Assembly (NCBI RefSeq): GCF_030814435.1
Contig: NZ_JAUSUW010000007.1
Location: forward strand, 124,001-188,000
Length of the DNA stretch: 64,000 bases
Origin: Peteryoungia aggregata LMG 23059
GTDB lineage: Bacteria; Pseudomonadota; Alphaproteobacteria; Rhizobiales; Rhizobiaceae
Direction: 5' to 3'
Shown: piece by piece, positions 43,962-52,924 of the stretch
How the letters are laid out: the number at the start of each line of letters is the position of its first letter
Numbering within the stretch: the first letter of the stretch is position 1
Translations under genes and position numbers: made by a program
The notes under the pieces: generated by a model
Seen by the model: only the letters and a program-made list of their open reading frames with translations
The model's database searches: none
Told to the model about the DNA's origin: nothing

Positions 43962-44720
43962 GTGGGACGTTATACCGGCTTCATCGCCTTTGGCCTCATG
44001 CTTGCGGCAGCTGCCGTCTACAGCTTCCTGTCTGTCGAAGCTCCCGGAGATCGCCCAGCCTCGACTGCGTCTTCGCAGACGCCCTCAACACAGCCGAAGG
44101 CAGAGCAGGCACGATCTCCGACCGTGACTGCCTCGTCCATCCCGCAAGGCAGCGGATTTGATTTCTATGTGCTCGCACTCTCCTGGTCGCCGACTTTCTG
44201 CGACAGCGAGGCGGCAGGCCGCAATCGCGAGCAGTGCGGTGAGGGCAAAGACTTCAGCTGGGTCGTACACGGTCTCTGGCCGCAGAATGACAAGGGCTGG
44301 CCGGAGAATTGTCCAACATCCGAAGGCACCCGCGTGCCCGAGCGGATCGGACGCACGGTCATGGACATCATGCCGAGCATGGGGCTGATCGGCCATCAGT
44401 GGCGCAAGCACGGCTCCTGCTCCGGCCTCTCGATGAGCGACTACTTCAAGCTGGTCCGCCAAGCCCATGATAGCATTCGCATTCCGGCCGAGCTTTCCGA
44501 TGTCGGCAGGGAAAGCCGCACATCGCCGCAGGCGGTTGAAGCAGCCTTCATCCGCAGCAATCCGGGGTTAACCCGCTCGGCAGTGGCTGTCACCTGTGAT
44601 AGGGAGAGAGTCGATGAAGTCAGGATCTGTCTCGACAAGTCGCTGGGCTTCAGGAATTGCCCGGAGGTCGACAGCCGATCCTGCCGCCGGTCCGAAATCA
44701 CCATTCCGCCCGTGCGCTGA
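43962..44720 (+). CDS. Ribonuclease T2 family protein, membrane-anchored or secreted
   Basis: A 252-residue RNase T2/RNase I-type protein. GTG at 43962 with GGAGG five bases upstream is convincing. Residues 5-25 are hydrophobic (signal or anchor), then a Ser/Thr/Pro-rich linker to about residue 62. Catalytic region CAS I is HGLWPQ (103-108); CAS II reads HQWRKHGSC (145-153), with the Glu that usually follows the first His replaced by Gln. Four to six Cys can form disulfides, in keeping with a periplasmic site. It would degrade RNA in the envelope or outside; reduced activity because of the Glu-to-Gln change is possible. Confidence 0.88.
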   Translation: MGRYTGFIAFGLMLAAAAVYSFLSVEAPGDRPASTASSQTPSTQPKAEQARSPTVTASSIPQGSGFDFYVLALSWSPTFCDSEAAGRNREQCGEGKDFSWVVHGLWPQNDKGWPENCPTSEGTRVPERIGRTVMDIMPSMGLIGHQWRKHGSCSGLSMSDYFKLVRQAHDSIRIPAELSDVGRESRTSPQAVEAAFIRSNPGLTRSAVAVTCDRERVDEVRICLDKSLGFRNCPEVDSRSCRRSEITIPPVR

Positions 44721-44750
44721 CCCCGCAAACAAGAGCCACAGGAAACCGTC

Positions 44751-45347
44751 ATGAAGCTGCTCTTCGCGCCCGCCTCGCCCTATTCCTCCAAAGTCCGTAT
44801 GGCCGCCCGCCATCTCGGCATTGAACTTGAGGAGATCCGGGTGAACACGGCGGAAAACCCGCCGGAACTGCTGGATGCCAATCCGCTCGGCAAGATCCCG
44901 ACGCTGGTGACCGACGACGGCACCACCATTTTCGACAGCCGCGCCATCATGCACCACCTGCACCGGATCGGCGACAAGCGCCTCTATCCGAAGAAGGACG
45001 AGAAGCGGACCGAGGCTGAGGTTCTGGAGGCCCTCGCCGACGGGATTAGCGACTGCCTGCTGGCTATCGTCTATGAAAAGCGGTTCCGGCCGCCGGAACT
45101 CGTCAGCCAGGACGCAATCGATCGGCAGTGGGCGAAGGTCAATCGCAGCCTCGATTATCTCGACAAGAACCTGCCGAAGGTCGGCAAGAAGCTGCATGGC
45201 GGCCATTTTGCGCTTGCCGCTACGCTCGGCTATCTGATGCTGCGTTTTCCCGGCGATTGGGAGAATGGTCGGGCGGCGCTCACCGAATGGCCGGCCAGGT
45301 TTGCGAAAGCCTTCGAGCCCTACCCTGCCCTTCGCCCCAAGGCCTGA
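44751..45347 (+). CDS. Glutathione S-transferase family protein
   Basis: A 198-residue GST. The N-terminal thioredoxin-like domain has a likely catalytic Ser in PASPYSSKVR (residues 7-16), the cis-Pro in NPLGKIPTL and the glutathione-binding DSRAIMHHL (about 64-72). The C-terminal helical domain contains HFALAATLGYLMLRFP in place of the common D-N-capping block. Substrate unknown. It sits 30 bases after the RNase T2 gene and ends before a strong bidirectional terminator. Confidence 0.9.
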   Translation: MKLLFAPASPYSSKVRMAARHLGIELEEIRVNTAENPPELLDANPLGKIPTLVTDDGTTIFDSRAIMHHLHRIGDKRLYPKKDEKRTEAEVLEALADGISDCLLAIVYEKRFRPPELVSQDAIDRQWAKVNRSLDYLDKNLPKVGKKLHGGHFALAATLGYLMLRFPGDWENGRAALTEWPARFAKAFEPYPALRPKA

Positions 45348-45377
45348 GCGGCTATCGCTCTCTCATCCCCAAATACA

Positions 45378-45405
45378 GAAAAGCCGGGACGATGCCCGGC
45401 TTTTC
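45378..45405. terminator. Bidirectional terminator
   Basis: Perfect 11-bp stem GAAAAGCCGGG/CCCGGCTTTTC with a six-base loop between convergent GST and porin genes; A and T tracts lie within the stem so it works in both directions. Confidence 0.88.
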
Positions 45406-45427
45406 CTTATGCATTTGATCGCGTGGA

Positions 45428-46072
45428 TCAGAACTTCACGCCCATGCCGACCTTGACGGAGTGGTCGTCGAAGCCCTTGGAAACGGTCGAGCCACCGAGA
45501 TCGAAGTCGCGCTTCTGGTAGTCGCTGTAGCGGTATTCGACGCGGGCGGTGATGTTGTCGGTGACGAAGGTTTCGACACCGGCGCCGACCGTGTAACCAG
45601 CAGCCAGCTTCTCGTCGTTGTCGCCGCCGTTCTTCAGTTCGTGGTTGGCAACGGCAACACCGGCCGTACCATAGACGAGGAAGGGGTTCAGGTCGTAACC
45701 GACGCGGCCACGAACCGAGCCGTTGACGCCCTGGGTGCCGGTAAGGCCGGCGCCGGCGGAACCATCTTCGCCATTGTAGCTGATGTCGGCTTCGCCACCG
45801 TAGACGATCGAGCCGCTCTGCATGTTGTAACCGCCGTAAACGGTGCCGCCGAGGCCCTTGGCGTCACGGCCGTCTGTCGAGCCGGTAAACTTGCCGAAGT
45901 CGTAGGTGATGCCGCCGCCGACATAAGCACCCGACCAGTTGCCTGCCGGAGCCGAGAAGGATTCGGCTGCAGCCGGGGCTTCCGGTGCCTGGTAGATGGC
46001 GTCAGCAGCCTGGGCGGCGAAAGCGACAACGGTGGTGGCAGATGCCAGAAGCATGATCTTGAGGGTACGCAT
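45428..46072 (-). CDS. ropB: Outer-membrane beta-barrel protein (RopB/Omp25 type)
   Basis: A 214-residue outer-membrane protein. Signal peptide residues 1-22, cut after AQA. The mature N-terminus is Ala/Pro-rich (APEAPAAAESFSAPAG), then an eight-stranded barrel with alternating strands ending in the C-terminal aromatic VKVGMGVKF. WSGAYVGGGITYDFG, SVRGRVGYDLNPFLVYGTAGVA (in parts) and ARVEYRYSDY are Omp25/RopB features. Such proteins stabilise the envelope and are surface-regulated in rhizobia and brucellae. AAAGGAG seven bases upstream of ATG 46072 supports strong translation. The gene name is by family resemblance. Confidence 0.9.
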   Translation of the reverse strand: MRTLKIMLLASATTVVAFAAQAADAIYQAPEAPAAAESFSAPAGNWSGAYVGGGITYDFGKFTGSTDGRDAKGLGGTVYGGYNMQSGSIVYGGEADISYNGEDGSAGAGLTGTQGVNGSVRGRVGYDLNPFLVYGTAGVAVANHELKNGGDNDEKLAAGYTVGAGVETFVTDNITARVEYRYSDYQKRDFDLGGSTVSKGFDDHSVKVGMGVKF

Positions 46073-46438
46073 GTTAGTCTCCTTTCAGTTCCGGGCCGCT
46101 CTTCACTAAGAACCAACGGCGGCCTGAACGTTAGTGGGTATTAGCTGTCCGTTCCGACTGTCTAAATGAATACAAATTGAGGAAATGGAAGAGCCGAAAT
46201 GTGAATTCATTGTGGCACAGCAGTGACCAAATCGGGACGTTGCTCAAAAGACACAAACGATTCGTTAACCATAACAAATAGTTTACGCGATATACTCAAA
46301 CGATCCGGAAGTTATACTGAACTTATACACACAAAGATCGAAGCAATGCGCCGCGAAAGTTTCGGTACACACCCGTTTAAATATCGCGGTCGTGCCATAT
46401 ATGCAGCGCAACAGCTCAGGCAGAACAAGGTTAGATCG
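46073..46438. promoter_or_regulatory. AT-rich divergent promoter region of the porin and SDR genes
   Basis: A 366-base gap without a convincing gene. It is conspicuously AT-rich (46140-46400) for this chromosome, with GTTAACCATAAC, two GTTATAC/CTTATAC copies near 46311-46328 and TGAATTCA at 46202-46209. It probably carries the porin promoter with a long upstream control region and the SDR promoter; no individual site can be assigned. Confidence 0.45.
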
Positions 46439-47197
46439 ATGCAAAACGGCATCCCGAAGGTGGCTTTGGTCACCGGCTCCGCAAAACGACTTGGACTCGC
46501 GATCGCCGAAGACTTGGCGGCGCATGGTTTTGCCGTGGCATTGCATGCCAATGGATCGCTGGATGCGGCCGAGGCCGCGGCCGCAGAGTTGAGGGCCAAG
46601 GGAATGCAGGCAATCGCGCTGAAGGCTGACCTTGGTAACATTTCCGAGACCGGATCGCTGATTGCCAGGGCCGAGGCCGAATTCGGGCCGGTCGGACTGC
46701 TGATCAACAATGCGTCGGTCTTCGAAGACGATTCTGCCATCGATTTCGACGCCGAAATCTTCGACCGGCACTTCAATGTGCATGTCCGGGCGCCTGCGAT
46801 CCTCAGTGGCGCCCTCGTCAATGCCCTGCCCGAGGATCGCGCCGGCCTCATCGTCAACATCATCGACCAGCGGGTGCTGGCGCTGAAACCGACCTTCTTT
46901 TCCTATACTCTGTCCAAGGCCACGCTCTGGACGGCAACACAGACGCTCGCCCAGGCCTTTTCGCCACGCGTGCGGGTGAACGCGATCGGCCCGGGGCCTA
47001 GCCTTATCTCCGAGCGGCAGCGGCCGGAAGATTTCCAGGCGCAGGTGGACAGCCTTCCGCTCAAGCGTGGCCCGTCTCTCGACGAATTCGGTCGCACGAT
47101 CCGGTTTCTTTTTGACACGCCGTCGATCACCGGCCAAATGATCGCCTTGGATGGGGGCCAGCATCTGATTTGGCACGGCACGGAGATCAATGAATGA
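46439..47197 (+). CDS. SDR oxidoreductase, FolM/pteridine-reductase-like
   Basis: A 252-residue short-chain dehydrogenase. The cofactor loop [16 protein letters not shown] (12-27) has the T-G-x-x-x-R-L-G form seen in pteridine reductase (PTR1) and FolM, rather than the common TGxxxGIG, so NADPH-dependent dihydromonapterin or dihydrofolate reduction is a fair guess. NNAS (about 89) and the catalytic Y-x3-K in [12 protein letters not shown] are present. ATG 46439 (MQNGIPK) has AAGG nine bases upstream; an open frame to 46223 is rejected. Its stop overlaps uvrC by four bases, an arrangement I recall from other Rhizobiaceae. Confidence 0.85.
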   Translation: MQNGIPKVALVTGSAKRLGLAIAEDLAAHGFAVALHANGSLDAAEAAAAELRAKGMQAIALKADLGNISETGSLIARAEAEFGPVGLLINNASVFEDDSAIDFDAEIFDRHFNVHVRAPAILSGALVNALPEDRAGLIVNIIDQRVLALKPTFFSYTLSKATLWTATQTLAQAFSPRVRVNAIGPGPSLISERQRPEDFQAQVDSLPLKRGPSLDEFGRTIRFLFDTPSITGQMIALDGGQHLIWHGTEINE

Positions 47198-49221
47198 ATG
47201 GAGGAAAGCTGCCCGACGGCGGCATTCTCTATGACGGGACGGAAGACGATGACGACGACGTCGTGGTGGACGTGGATGCCACGCGCCCCGGCATCGAGAT
47301 CGACTGGCATGTCGATGGCTTGGACGAGACGGGACTGACCGGCGCCGAGCTGATCGGCGAATTCGTCAAGCGACTGCCGAATGCGCCCGGCGTCTACCGC
47401 ATGCTGAACAAGGACGGCGAGGTCATGTATGTCGGCAAGGCGCGCAGCCTGAAGAAGCGCGTCAGCAACTATGCACAGGGCCGCGTCCACTCGAACCGCC
47501 TGTCGCGCATGGTGCGCGATACCGTGCATATGGAATTCGTCACGACCCGCACCGAGGTCGAGGCGCTGCTGCTCGAAGCCAACCTGATCAAGCGCCTCAG
47601 GCCCCGCTACAATGTGCTTTTGCGCGACGACAAGAGCTTTCCCTATATCCTGATCACCGGCGACAGCCGGTCACCGGCAATCTACAAGCATCGCGGCGCC
47701 CGCGCCCGCAAGGGTGACTATTTCGGCCCCTTCGCTTCGGCGAGTGCCGTGGGGCGAACGATCAATTCGCTGCAGCGCGCCTTTCTCCTGCGCACCTGCA
47801 CCGACAGCGTCTTCGAAAGCCGCACGCGCCCCTGTCTTCTCTATCAGATCAAGCGCTGCTCGGGTCCTTGCACGCATGAGATCAGCGACCAGGATTATGC
47901 AGGTCTCGTCAACGAGGCGAAGGACTTCCTGTCGGGCAAGAGCCAGAACGTCAAGGAAGCCATGGCACGCGCGATGAACGAAGCGGCCGAAGATCTCGAT
48001 TTCGAGCGGGCCGCCGTTTTCCGCGATCGTCTCGCCGGCCTCAGCCATGTTCAGAGCCACCAGGGGATCAATCCGGCCGGCGTCGAGGAGGCTGATGTTT
48101 TCGCCATCCATCACGAGGGCGGGCTGTCCTGCATCCAGGTCTTCTTCTTCCGCGCCAGCCAGAACTGGGGCAACCAGGCCTATTTCCCCAAAGCCGATCC
48201 GCAGCTCAGCGCAGCGGAGGTGCTCAACTCGTTCCTCGCGCAGTTCTATGACGACAAGCCGGTGCCGCGTCTCATTCTTTTGTCGGAAGAGGTCGAGGAG
48301 CAGGATCTGCTGGCCGCAGCGCTTTCCGAAAAGGCCGGCCACAAGGTGGCGATCAACGTGCCGCAGCGCGGGGAGAAGAAGGATCTCGTCGATCACGTGA
48401 ATGCCAACGCCCGCGAAGCCCATGGCCGCAAGCTTGCCGAGACCGCTTCGCAGTCGCGTCTTCTTGCCGGTCTCGCCGAGACCTTCCAGCTCCCTTACGT
48501 GCCGCGCCGCATCGAGATCTACGACAACTCCCACATCATGGGCACCAATGCCGTGGGCGGGATGGTGGTTGCGGGGCCGGAAGGCTTCGTGAAGGGCCAG
48601 TATCGCAAGTTCAACATCAAATCGACCGACATCACGCCGGGCGACGACTTCGGCATGATGCGGGAAGTCATGACCCGGCGCTTCTCCCGCCTGCTCAAGG
48701 AAGAAGGCAAGCCGGACAGGAATGCGACCGCCGAGGAAAATGCAGACGCCGCCTTCCCCGCATGGCCGGATGTGATCCTGATCGACGGCGGTCAGGGCCA
48801 GATGACGGCGGTGCGCAAGATCCTCGACGAACTCGACATCACCGACAGCGTGATCGCGATCGGCGTGGCCAAAGGTGTGGATCGCGATGCGGGCCGCGAG
48901 CGCTTCTTCGTCGAAGGCAAGCCGGACTTCACGCTCCCGCCGCGCGATCCGGTGCTCTACTTCATCCAGCGGATGCGCGACGAGGCCCATCGGTTTGCGA
49001 TCGGCTCCCACCGGGCACGGCGCAAGAAGGAAATGGTCAAAAACCCGCTCGACGAGATCTCCGGCATCGGGCCTACGCGCAAGCGGGCGCTGCTCCAGCA
49101 TTTCGGCACGGCGAAGGCCGTATCCCGGGCCGCCGTCAGCGATCTGATGGCTGTGGAGGGCATTTCGGAGGCTGTCGCACGCCTCATCTACAACCATTTT
49201 CACGAAAGCAGCGGCGATTGA
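47194..49221 (+). CDS. uvrC: Excinuclease ABC subunit C
   Basis: A 675-residue nucleotide-excision-repair nuclease making both incisions around a UvrB-marked lesion. After an acidic N-terminal extension of about 65 residues (with DDDDD), the GIY-YIG domain begins (GVYRML, then [13 protein letters not shown]). The Cys cluster [13 protein letters not shown], a UVR motif ([20 protein letters not shown], in parts), the RNase H-like endonuclease ([20 protein letters not shown]) and the C-terminal helix-hairpin-helix pair ([19 protein letters not shown], in parts) follow. The start overlaps the SDR stop. No SOS box was recognised near it. Confidence 0.97.
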   Translation: MNGGKLPDGGILYDGTEDDDDDVVVDVDATRPGIEIDWHVDGLDETGLTGAELIGEFVKRLPNAPGVYRMLNKDGEVMYVGKARSLKKRVSNYAQGRVHSNRLSRMVRDTVHMEFVTTRTEVEALLLEANLIKRLRPRYNVLLRDDKSFPYILITGDSRSPAIYKHRGARARKGDYFGPFASASAVGRTINSLQRAFLLRTCTDSVFESRTRPCLLYQIKRCSGPCTHEISDQDYAGLVNEAKDFLSGKSQNVKEAMARAMNEAAEDLDFERAAVFRDRLAGLSHVQSHQGINPAGVEEADVFAIHHEGGLSCIQVFFFRASQNWGNQAYFPKADPQLSAAEVLNSFLAQFYDDKPVPRLILLSEEVEEQDLLAAALSEKAGHKVAINVPQRGEKKDLVDHVNANAREAHGRKLAETASQSRLLAGLAETFQLPYVPRRIEIYDNSHIMGTNAVGGMVVAGPEGFVKGQYRKFNIKSTDITPGDDFGMMREVMTRRFSRLLKEEGKPDRNATAEENADAAFPAWPDVILIDGGQGQMTAVRKILDELDITDSVIAIGVAKGVDRDAGRERFFVEGKPDFTLPPRDPVLYFIQRMRDEAHRFAIGSHRARRKKEMVKNPLDEISGIGPTRKRALLQHFGTAKAVSRAAVSDLMAVEGISEAVARLIYNHFHESSGD

Positions 49222-49342
49222 CATGGAAACGACGCATCCGGGGTCGAGAGGACTGTAAAGACCATTCAGAATTCTTGGGTTGACGGCCCCGACCGAAACC
49301 CATCACATCTACCGACGCACCAGAATTCAAAGACAGGGCATC

Positions 49343-49924
49343 ATGGCTTCGCGCGCATACAACATACCCAATCTCCTCACCTACGCTCGCATTCTTGCCG
49401 TGCCGCTGATCGTCCTTTGCTTTTTCGTCGAGGGTCGGCTCGAAAGCTCCGATTTCGCCCGCTGGACGGGCCTGGCGATCTTTATCGTCGCCTCGATCAC
49501 CGACTATCTCGACGGCTATCTGGCGCGCATCTGGAACCAGACCTCGAATATCGGCAAGATGCTCGACCCGATCGCTGACAAGCTGCTGATCGCCTCGGTG
49601 CTGCTCTTGATGGCGGCGGATGGCACGATTGCGGGCTGGTCGCTCTGGGCAGCGATCACCATTCTCTGCCGCGAGATCCTCGTCTCGGGTCTGCGGGAAT
49701 ATCTGGCGGCACTGAAGGTGTCCGTCCCCGTGACCCAGATCGCCAAGTGGAAGACCACGGCACAGATGTTCGCGCTCGCCTTCCTTCTGGCTGGTCCTGC
49801 CGGTGACAAGGTTCTGCCCTATACGACCGAGGCCGGCATCACCCTGCTCTGGATCGCCGCGATCCTCACCATCTATACCGGCTACGACTATTTCCGCGCC
49901 GGCGCGAAGCACATGGTGGATTGA
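49343..49924 (+). CDS. pgsA: CDP-diacylglycerol-glycerol-3-phosphate 3-phosphatidyltransferase
   Basis: A 193-residue inner-membrane enzyme of phosphatidylglycerol synthesis. The CDP-alcohol phosphotransferase motif is complete: TDYLDGYLARIWNQTSNIGKMLDPIADK (in parts TDYLDGYLAR and GKMLDPIADK, about 53-80), with the four Asp. Four to six hydrophobic segments span the rest. ATG 49343 (MASRAYNIPN) fits the family; an upstream frame extension to 49280 is rejected. moaD starts one base after its stop. Confidence 0.95.
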   Translation: MASRAYNIPNLLTYARILAVPLIVLCFFVEGRLESSDFARWTGLAIFIVASITDYLDGYLARIWNQTSNIGKMLDPIADKLLIASVLLLMAADGTIAGWSLWAAITILCREILVSGLREYLAALKVSVPVTQIAKWKTTAQMFALAFLLAGPAGDKVLPYTTEAGITLLWIAAILTIYTGYDYFRAGAKHMVD

Positions 49925-49925
49925 G

Positions 49926-50180
49926 ATGACGAAGATCGTCTACTTCGCCTGGGTCCGCGAGCGGATCGGGAAGGGTGAGGAAGAACTCGACATTCCAGCC
50001 GAGGTCAAGACAGCAGGCGATCTCGTGACCTGGCTTGCCACCCTCGGCGAGGGATACGAGGAGGCGCTTCGTTTCCCGAAAGCGATCCGCGTAGCCGTCA
50101 ATCAAGAGCATGTGGAGCACCACGAATCGATCGCGGGTGCCCGCGAGATCGGCATCTTTCCGCCGATGACCGGGGGCTGA
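49926..50180 (+). CDS. moaD: Molybdopterin synthase small subunit
   Basis: An 84-residue ubiquitin-like sulfur carrier that donates sulfur as a C-terminal thiocarboxylate to precursor Z. It ends with the required Gly-Gly (PPMTGG). The short beta-grasp includes VYFAWVRERIGKGEEELD and VAVNQEHV. It begins one base after pgsA and is followed 25 bases later by moaE, its partner subunit. Together they make the molybdopterin needed by the Mo oxidoreductase at 40896-43010. Confidence 0.95.
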   Translation: MTKIVYFAWVRERIGKGEEELDIPAEVKTAGDLVTWLATLGEGYEEALRFPKAIRVAVNQEHVEHHESIAGAREIGIFPPMTGG

Positions 50181-50205
50181 GGCCCTTCACGCTGGAGGCA
50201 AAGTC

Positions 50206-50700
50206 GTGACGGATAGGCCATCTCCTACCATCCGCGTCCAACGCGAGGATTTCGATGCGGCAGCCGAAGCGCAGGCTCTCACGTCCTCGCGGAAGGATAT
50301 CGGCGCGCTCGTTTCCTTTGTCGGCCTCTGCCGTGACGAAGCTGGCACGCTTTCCGCTCTGGAATTGGAACACTATCCGGGCATGGCGGAAGCCGAGATG
50401 ACGCGGATCGCGGAACTTGCGACCGAGCGGTTCTCGCTCATCGGCCTCACCGCCATCCATCGCTTCGGCCGGATCGAGGCGGGGGAACAGATCGTCCTCG
50501 TCATTGCCGCAGCACCCCATCGGCAAGCGGCCTTCGACGGCGCCAATTTCGTCATGGATTTCCTCAAGACTTCGGCGCCCTTCTGGAAGAAGGAACATGG
50601 CCAGGACGGGTCGAGCGGCGGCTGGGTTGCAGCCAAGGATGCCGACGACAGCGCGCGGGATCGTTGGATCAAGGCGTCACGCCAGACCAGCGGGCCGTAG
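50206..50700 (+). CDS. moaE: Molybdopterin synthase catalytic subunit
   Basis: A 164-residue large subunit of molybdopterin synthase. Catalytic and interface features are present: GALVSFVGLCRDE, LELEHYPGMAE, AIHRFGRIEAGEQIVLV (in parts), AAPHRQAAFDG and the key Lys pair in FWKKEHGQDG. GTG at 50206 is the start, after GGAGG at about 50193. The C-terminus (KASRQTSGP) is followed at once by sequence coding a protein-like tail in another frame, described separately. Confidence 0.95.
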   Translation: MTDRPSPTIRVQREDFDAAAEAQALTSSRKDIGALVSFVGLCRDEAGTLSALELEHYPGMAEAEMTRIAELATERFSLIGLTAIHRFGRIEAGEQIVLVIAAAPHRQAAFDGANFVMDFLKTSAPFWKKEHGQDGSSGGWVAAKDADDSARDRWIKASRQTSGP

Positions 50701-50701
50701 G

Positions 50702-50854
50702 CGCCCCACAGCTGCTCGGCAAAGGCGACCGCCGCTGCACCCAGTGTCGAGCAAGGCGCTGGTGGTCGGCCCGGTCTACACGCCCAATCCCGAGGTTTAT
50801 GGAGCAGACGACAAGGTGGATTATGCGCAGGACGAGACATGTCCGGCGGCCTGA
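50702..50854 (+). pseudogene. Possible C-terminal gene remnant after moaE
   Basis: In one forward frame the stretch ends in a protein-like tail of 36 codons (from a GTG at 50744: VSSKALVVGPVYTPNPEVYG, then ADDKVDYAQDETCPAA, stop at 50852). There is no ribosome site and no family I recognise. It looks like the end of a gene whose front is gone, or a tiny gene; low confidence. The rest of 50701-50957 holds only the ndk terminator. Confidence 0.25.
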
Positions 50855-50888
50855 AGCGGCAGCACGACACAGGCTTCACACAACAAAA

Positions 50889-50912
50889 AACCGGAGCCTT
50901 TCGGCCCCGGTT
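50889..50912 (-). terminator. Terminator after ndk
   Basis: AACCGG/CCGGTT plus inner GCC/GGC around a TTTC loop, one mismatch; on the minus strand a run of six T follows. It lies 46 bases beyond the ndk stop. Confidence 0.8.
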
Positions 50913-50957
50913 CTTCAATTCTTCCAGTGTCTTGAAGCGTGCGCTTCAGGACTTGAT

Positions 50958-51380
50958 TCAGCCGACGATCTCGGTGTCGGCGAACCAGTAGCTGATTTCC
51001 TGGGCAGCGGTTTCCGGAGCGTCCGAACCGTGAACCGAGTTTTCGCCGATCGACAGGGCGAACTGCTTGCGGATGGTGCCTTCGGCAGCCTGGGCCGGGT
51101 TGGTGGCGCCCATGATCTCGCGGTTCTTCAGGATGGCGTTTTCGCCTTCGAGAACCTGAACGACGGTCGGGCCCGAGGTCATGCCTTCAACCAGCTCGCC
51201 GAAGAAGGGGCGTTCCTTGTGAACGGCGTAGAAGCCTTCGGCTTCGCGCTTGCTCATCCAAACGCGCTTGGAAGCGACGACGCGCAGGCCGTTGTCTTCG
51301 AAGACCTTGGTGATGGCGCCGGTCAGGTTGCGCTTGGTGGCATCGGGCTTGATCATCGAGAAGGTGCGTTCAATCGCCAT
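50958..51380 (-). CDS. ndk: Nucleoside-diphosphate kinase
   Basis: A 140-residue kinase balancing NTP pools. The start [18 protein letters not shown], the ATP-site residues in [14 protein letters not shown], and the phosphorylated His in [12 protein letters not shown] are all present, with normal length. ATG 51380 has AAGGA eight bases upstream; ATG 51389 overlaps that ribosome site and is rejected. It is monocistronic between a terminator and an upstream GST gene 118 bases away. Confidence 0.97.
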   Translation of the reverse strand: MAIERTFSMIKPDATKRNLTGAITKVFEDNGLRVVASKRVWMSKREAEGFYAVHKERPFFGELVEGMTSGPTVVQVLEGENAILKNREIMGATNPAQAAEGTIRKQFALSIGENSVHGSDAPETAAQEISYWFADTEIVG

Positions 51381-51497
51381 CTGTCTCATCCTTTTGTCTG
51401 TAAGGGAAAGTGGGCGGTATCTACCCGCCCCGAATCACGAAGACAAGAGGGGTTTTCGAATTTCACGAGGACGTCACAATCAGCCGGCTCCACCGGA

Positions 51498-52181
51498 TCA
51501 GGCCACCTGACGCGCTACGCCGTCGTAGAGATCGAGGCAACGATCGAACCAGCGGCTTACGGGGTCGTCCGGAGGCAGATGGACGGAGCCCGTGGTGATC
51601 CTCAGCCATTGCAGGGCACCGAACAGGATGTAATCGCCGAAAAGCGGTGTCGCGCCGCCGACGAAGGGCTGGAAGGCGAGCATGTGACGCAGCGGCTGCA
51701 GGGCTGCCGGGAGTGCGGTGATCGCCGCGTCCCGCCCGGCGGCCATCTCATCAAAGCTTCGTCCAAGCCTTTCCTCGCGGCTCTTGCGGAAATAGGCCTG
51801 ATCCGCTGGGGCGAGCATAGCGTGGATGTCGATCAGGGCGATGCGGGTGATCACACCATGCACCACGTGCTGGGAATAACCTTCCACCAGCCGCGCAGCC
51901 GCCACGCCGCCCGGTCCGCCGAACAGGCTCGGCGCCTCGGGATAGGCATCCTCCAGATACAGCGCGATCCGGAAGCTGTCGGAGATCAGTTCCTGGCCGT
52001 CACGCAGAAGCGGAACCGTCTTTGAGGCGCCGCTCTCGACGGTCGGGATGACGGTAAAGGCGAGCGGCCGCTCCTCGAAGGCGAGGCCCTTATGGTGAAG
52101 CGCCATCACAGCCTTCCAGCAGTGGGGCGAGAAGGGCCGCGCGGCGTCCACACCGCACAGCGAATAAAGGGTCATCGTCAT
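51498..52181 (-). CDS. Glutathione S-transferase (beta-etherase-like)
   Basis: A 227-residue GST. N-terminal motif LYSLCGVDAARPFSPHCWK (in parts) with the Ser-Pro-His-Cys signature and GASKTVPLLRDGQELISDSF (in parts) match the GST group that includes LigE-type beta-aryl etherases and related proteins of unknown substrate. The C-terminal helical domain ends with FGDYILFGALQWLR. ATG 52181 has AGGAG seven bases upstream. The gene is divergent from the DinB-fold gene with 134 bases between. Confidence 0.88.
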   Translation of the reverse strand: MTMTLYSLCGVDAARPFSPHCWKAVMALHHKGLAFEERPLAFTVIPTVESGASKTVPLLRDGQELISDSFRIALYLEDAYPEAPSLFGGPGGVAAARLVEGYSQHVVHGVITRIALIDIHAMLAPADQAYFRKSREERLGRSFDEMAAGRDAAITALPAALQPLRHMLAFQPFVGGATPLFGDYILFGALQWLRITTGSVHLPPDDPVSRWFDRCLDLYDGVARQVA

Positions 52182-52315
52182 CTGTCTCTCCTAGCGTCAG
52201 CCCAGACAAGCCGATCCCGAAGCGAGATGCAAATCAGGATTTTTCATGGGACCCATAAGCCCTACTGCGGTCGAAGCGCGCTAGACTGAGGTCGGATTTC
52301 AATCAGGAGACCAGC

Positions 52316-52822
52316 ATGCAGAACTATCAGATGCTCGCCGCATACAATGCCTGGGCCAACAGGCTTCTGTATGCCGCCGCAGCAGAACTGTCGGACGAAG
52401 AGCTGCACAAGGATACCGGCGCCTTCTTCGGCTCGACCTTCGCCACGCTCAGCCACATCATGACCGCCGACCGGGTCTGGCTCAACCGCTTCACCGGAGA
52501 AGGCCCCAAGCCGAAGACGCTCGACGAGCGGCCCTATGAGCGTTTCGAGGAGTTGCGGGCGGCGCGCGGAGAAGAGGACCAGCGTATCATCCGCTATACG
52601 CAGGACCTTACGCCGGAACGGCTGGAAAGCGATCTCACCTACACGCCTGTCACGACGCCAGAACTCATCACCCAGAAACTCTGGCCGGCGCTAACCCACT
52701 TCTTCAACCACCAGACCCATCACCGCGGGCAAGTCCATGCGGGACTGACTGCAATGGGAAAGCCGAGCCTCGCCCTCGACCTCATCTACTTCGTGCGCAG
52801 CGAAGGCAAGGCGTGGCAGTGA
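52316..52822 (+). CDS. DinB-family protein
   Basis: A 168-residue four-helix DinB-fold protein. The three metal-binding His are visible: LSHIMTADRVW (His near residue 47), and FFNHQTHHRGQVHAGL with the H-x3-H pair (about 132-136). Such proteins bind a divalent metal; many are thiol transferases, most are uncharacterised. AGGAG nine bases before ATG 52316 gives a firm start. A perfect bidirectional terminator follows. Confidence 0.9.
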   Translation: MQNYQMLAAYNAWANRLLYAAAAELSDEELHKDTGAFFGSTFATLSHIMTADRVWLNRFTGEGPKPKTLDERPYERFEELRAARGEEDQRIIRYTQDLTPERLESDLTYTPVTTPELITQKLWPALTHFFNHQTHHRGQVHAGLTAMGKPSLALDLIYFVRSEGKAWQ

Positions 52823-52861
52823 CTGCGGGCCTGACGGCCTTCGGGGCATTCCTGATACGCA

Positions 52862-52890
52862 AATGGGGCCGCGATGATCGCGGCCCCATT
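52862..52890. terminator. Bidirectional terminator
   Basis: Perfect 12-bp stem AATGGGGCCGCG/CGCGGCCCCATT with a five-base loop between convergent dinB-like and chemoreceptor genes. Confidence 0.8.
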
Positions 52891-52924
52891 CAATTCTGGC
52901 TCGACAATGGCGGGTTCGTTGCGG

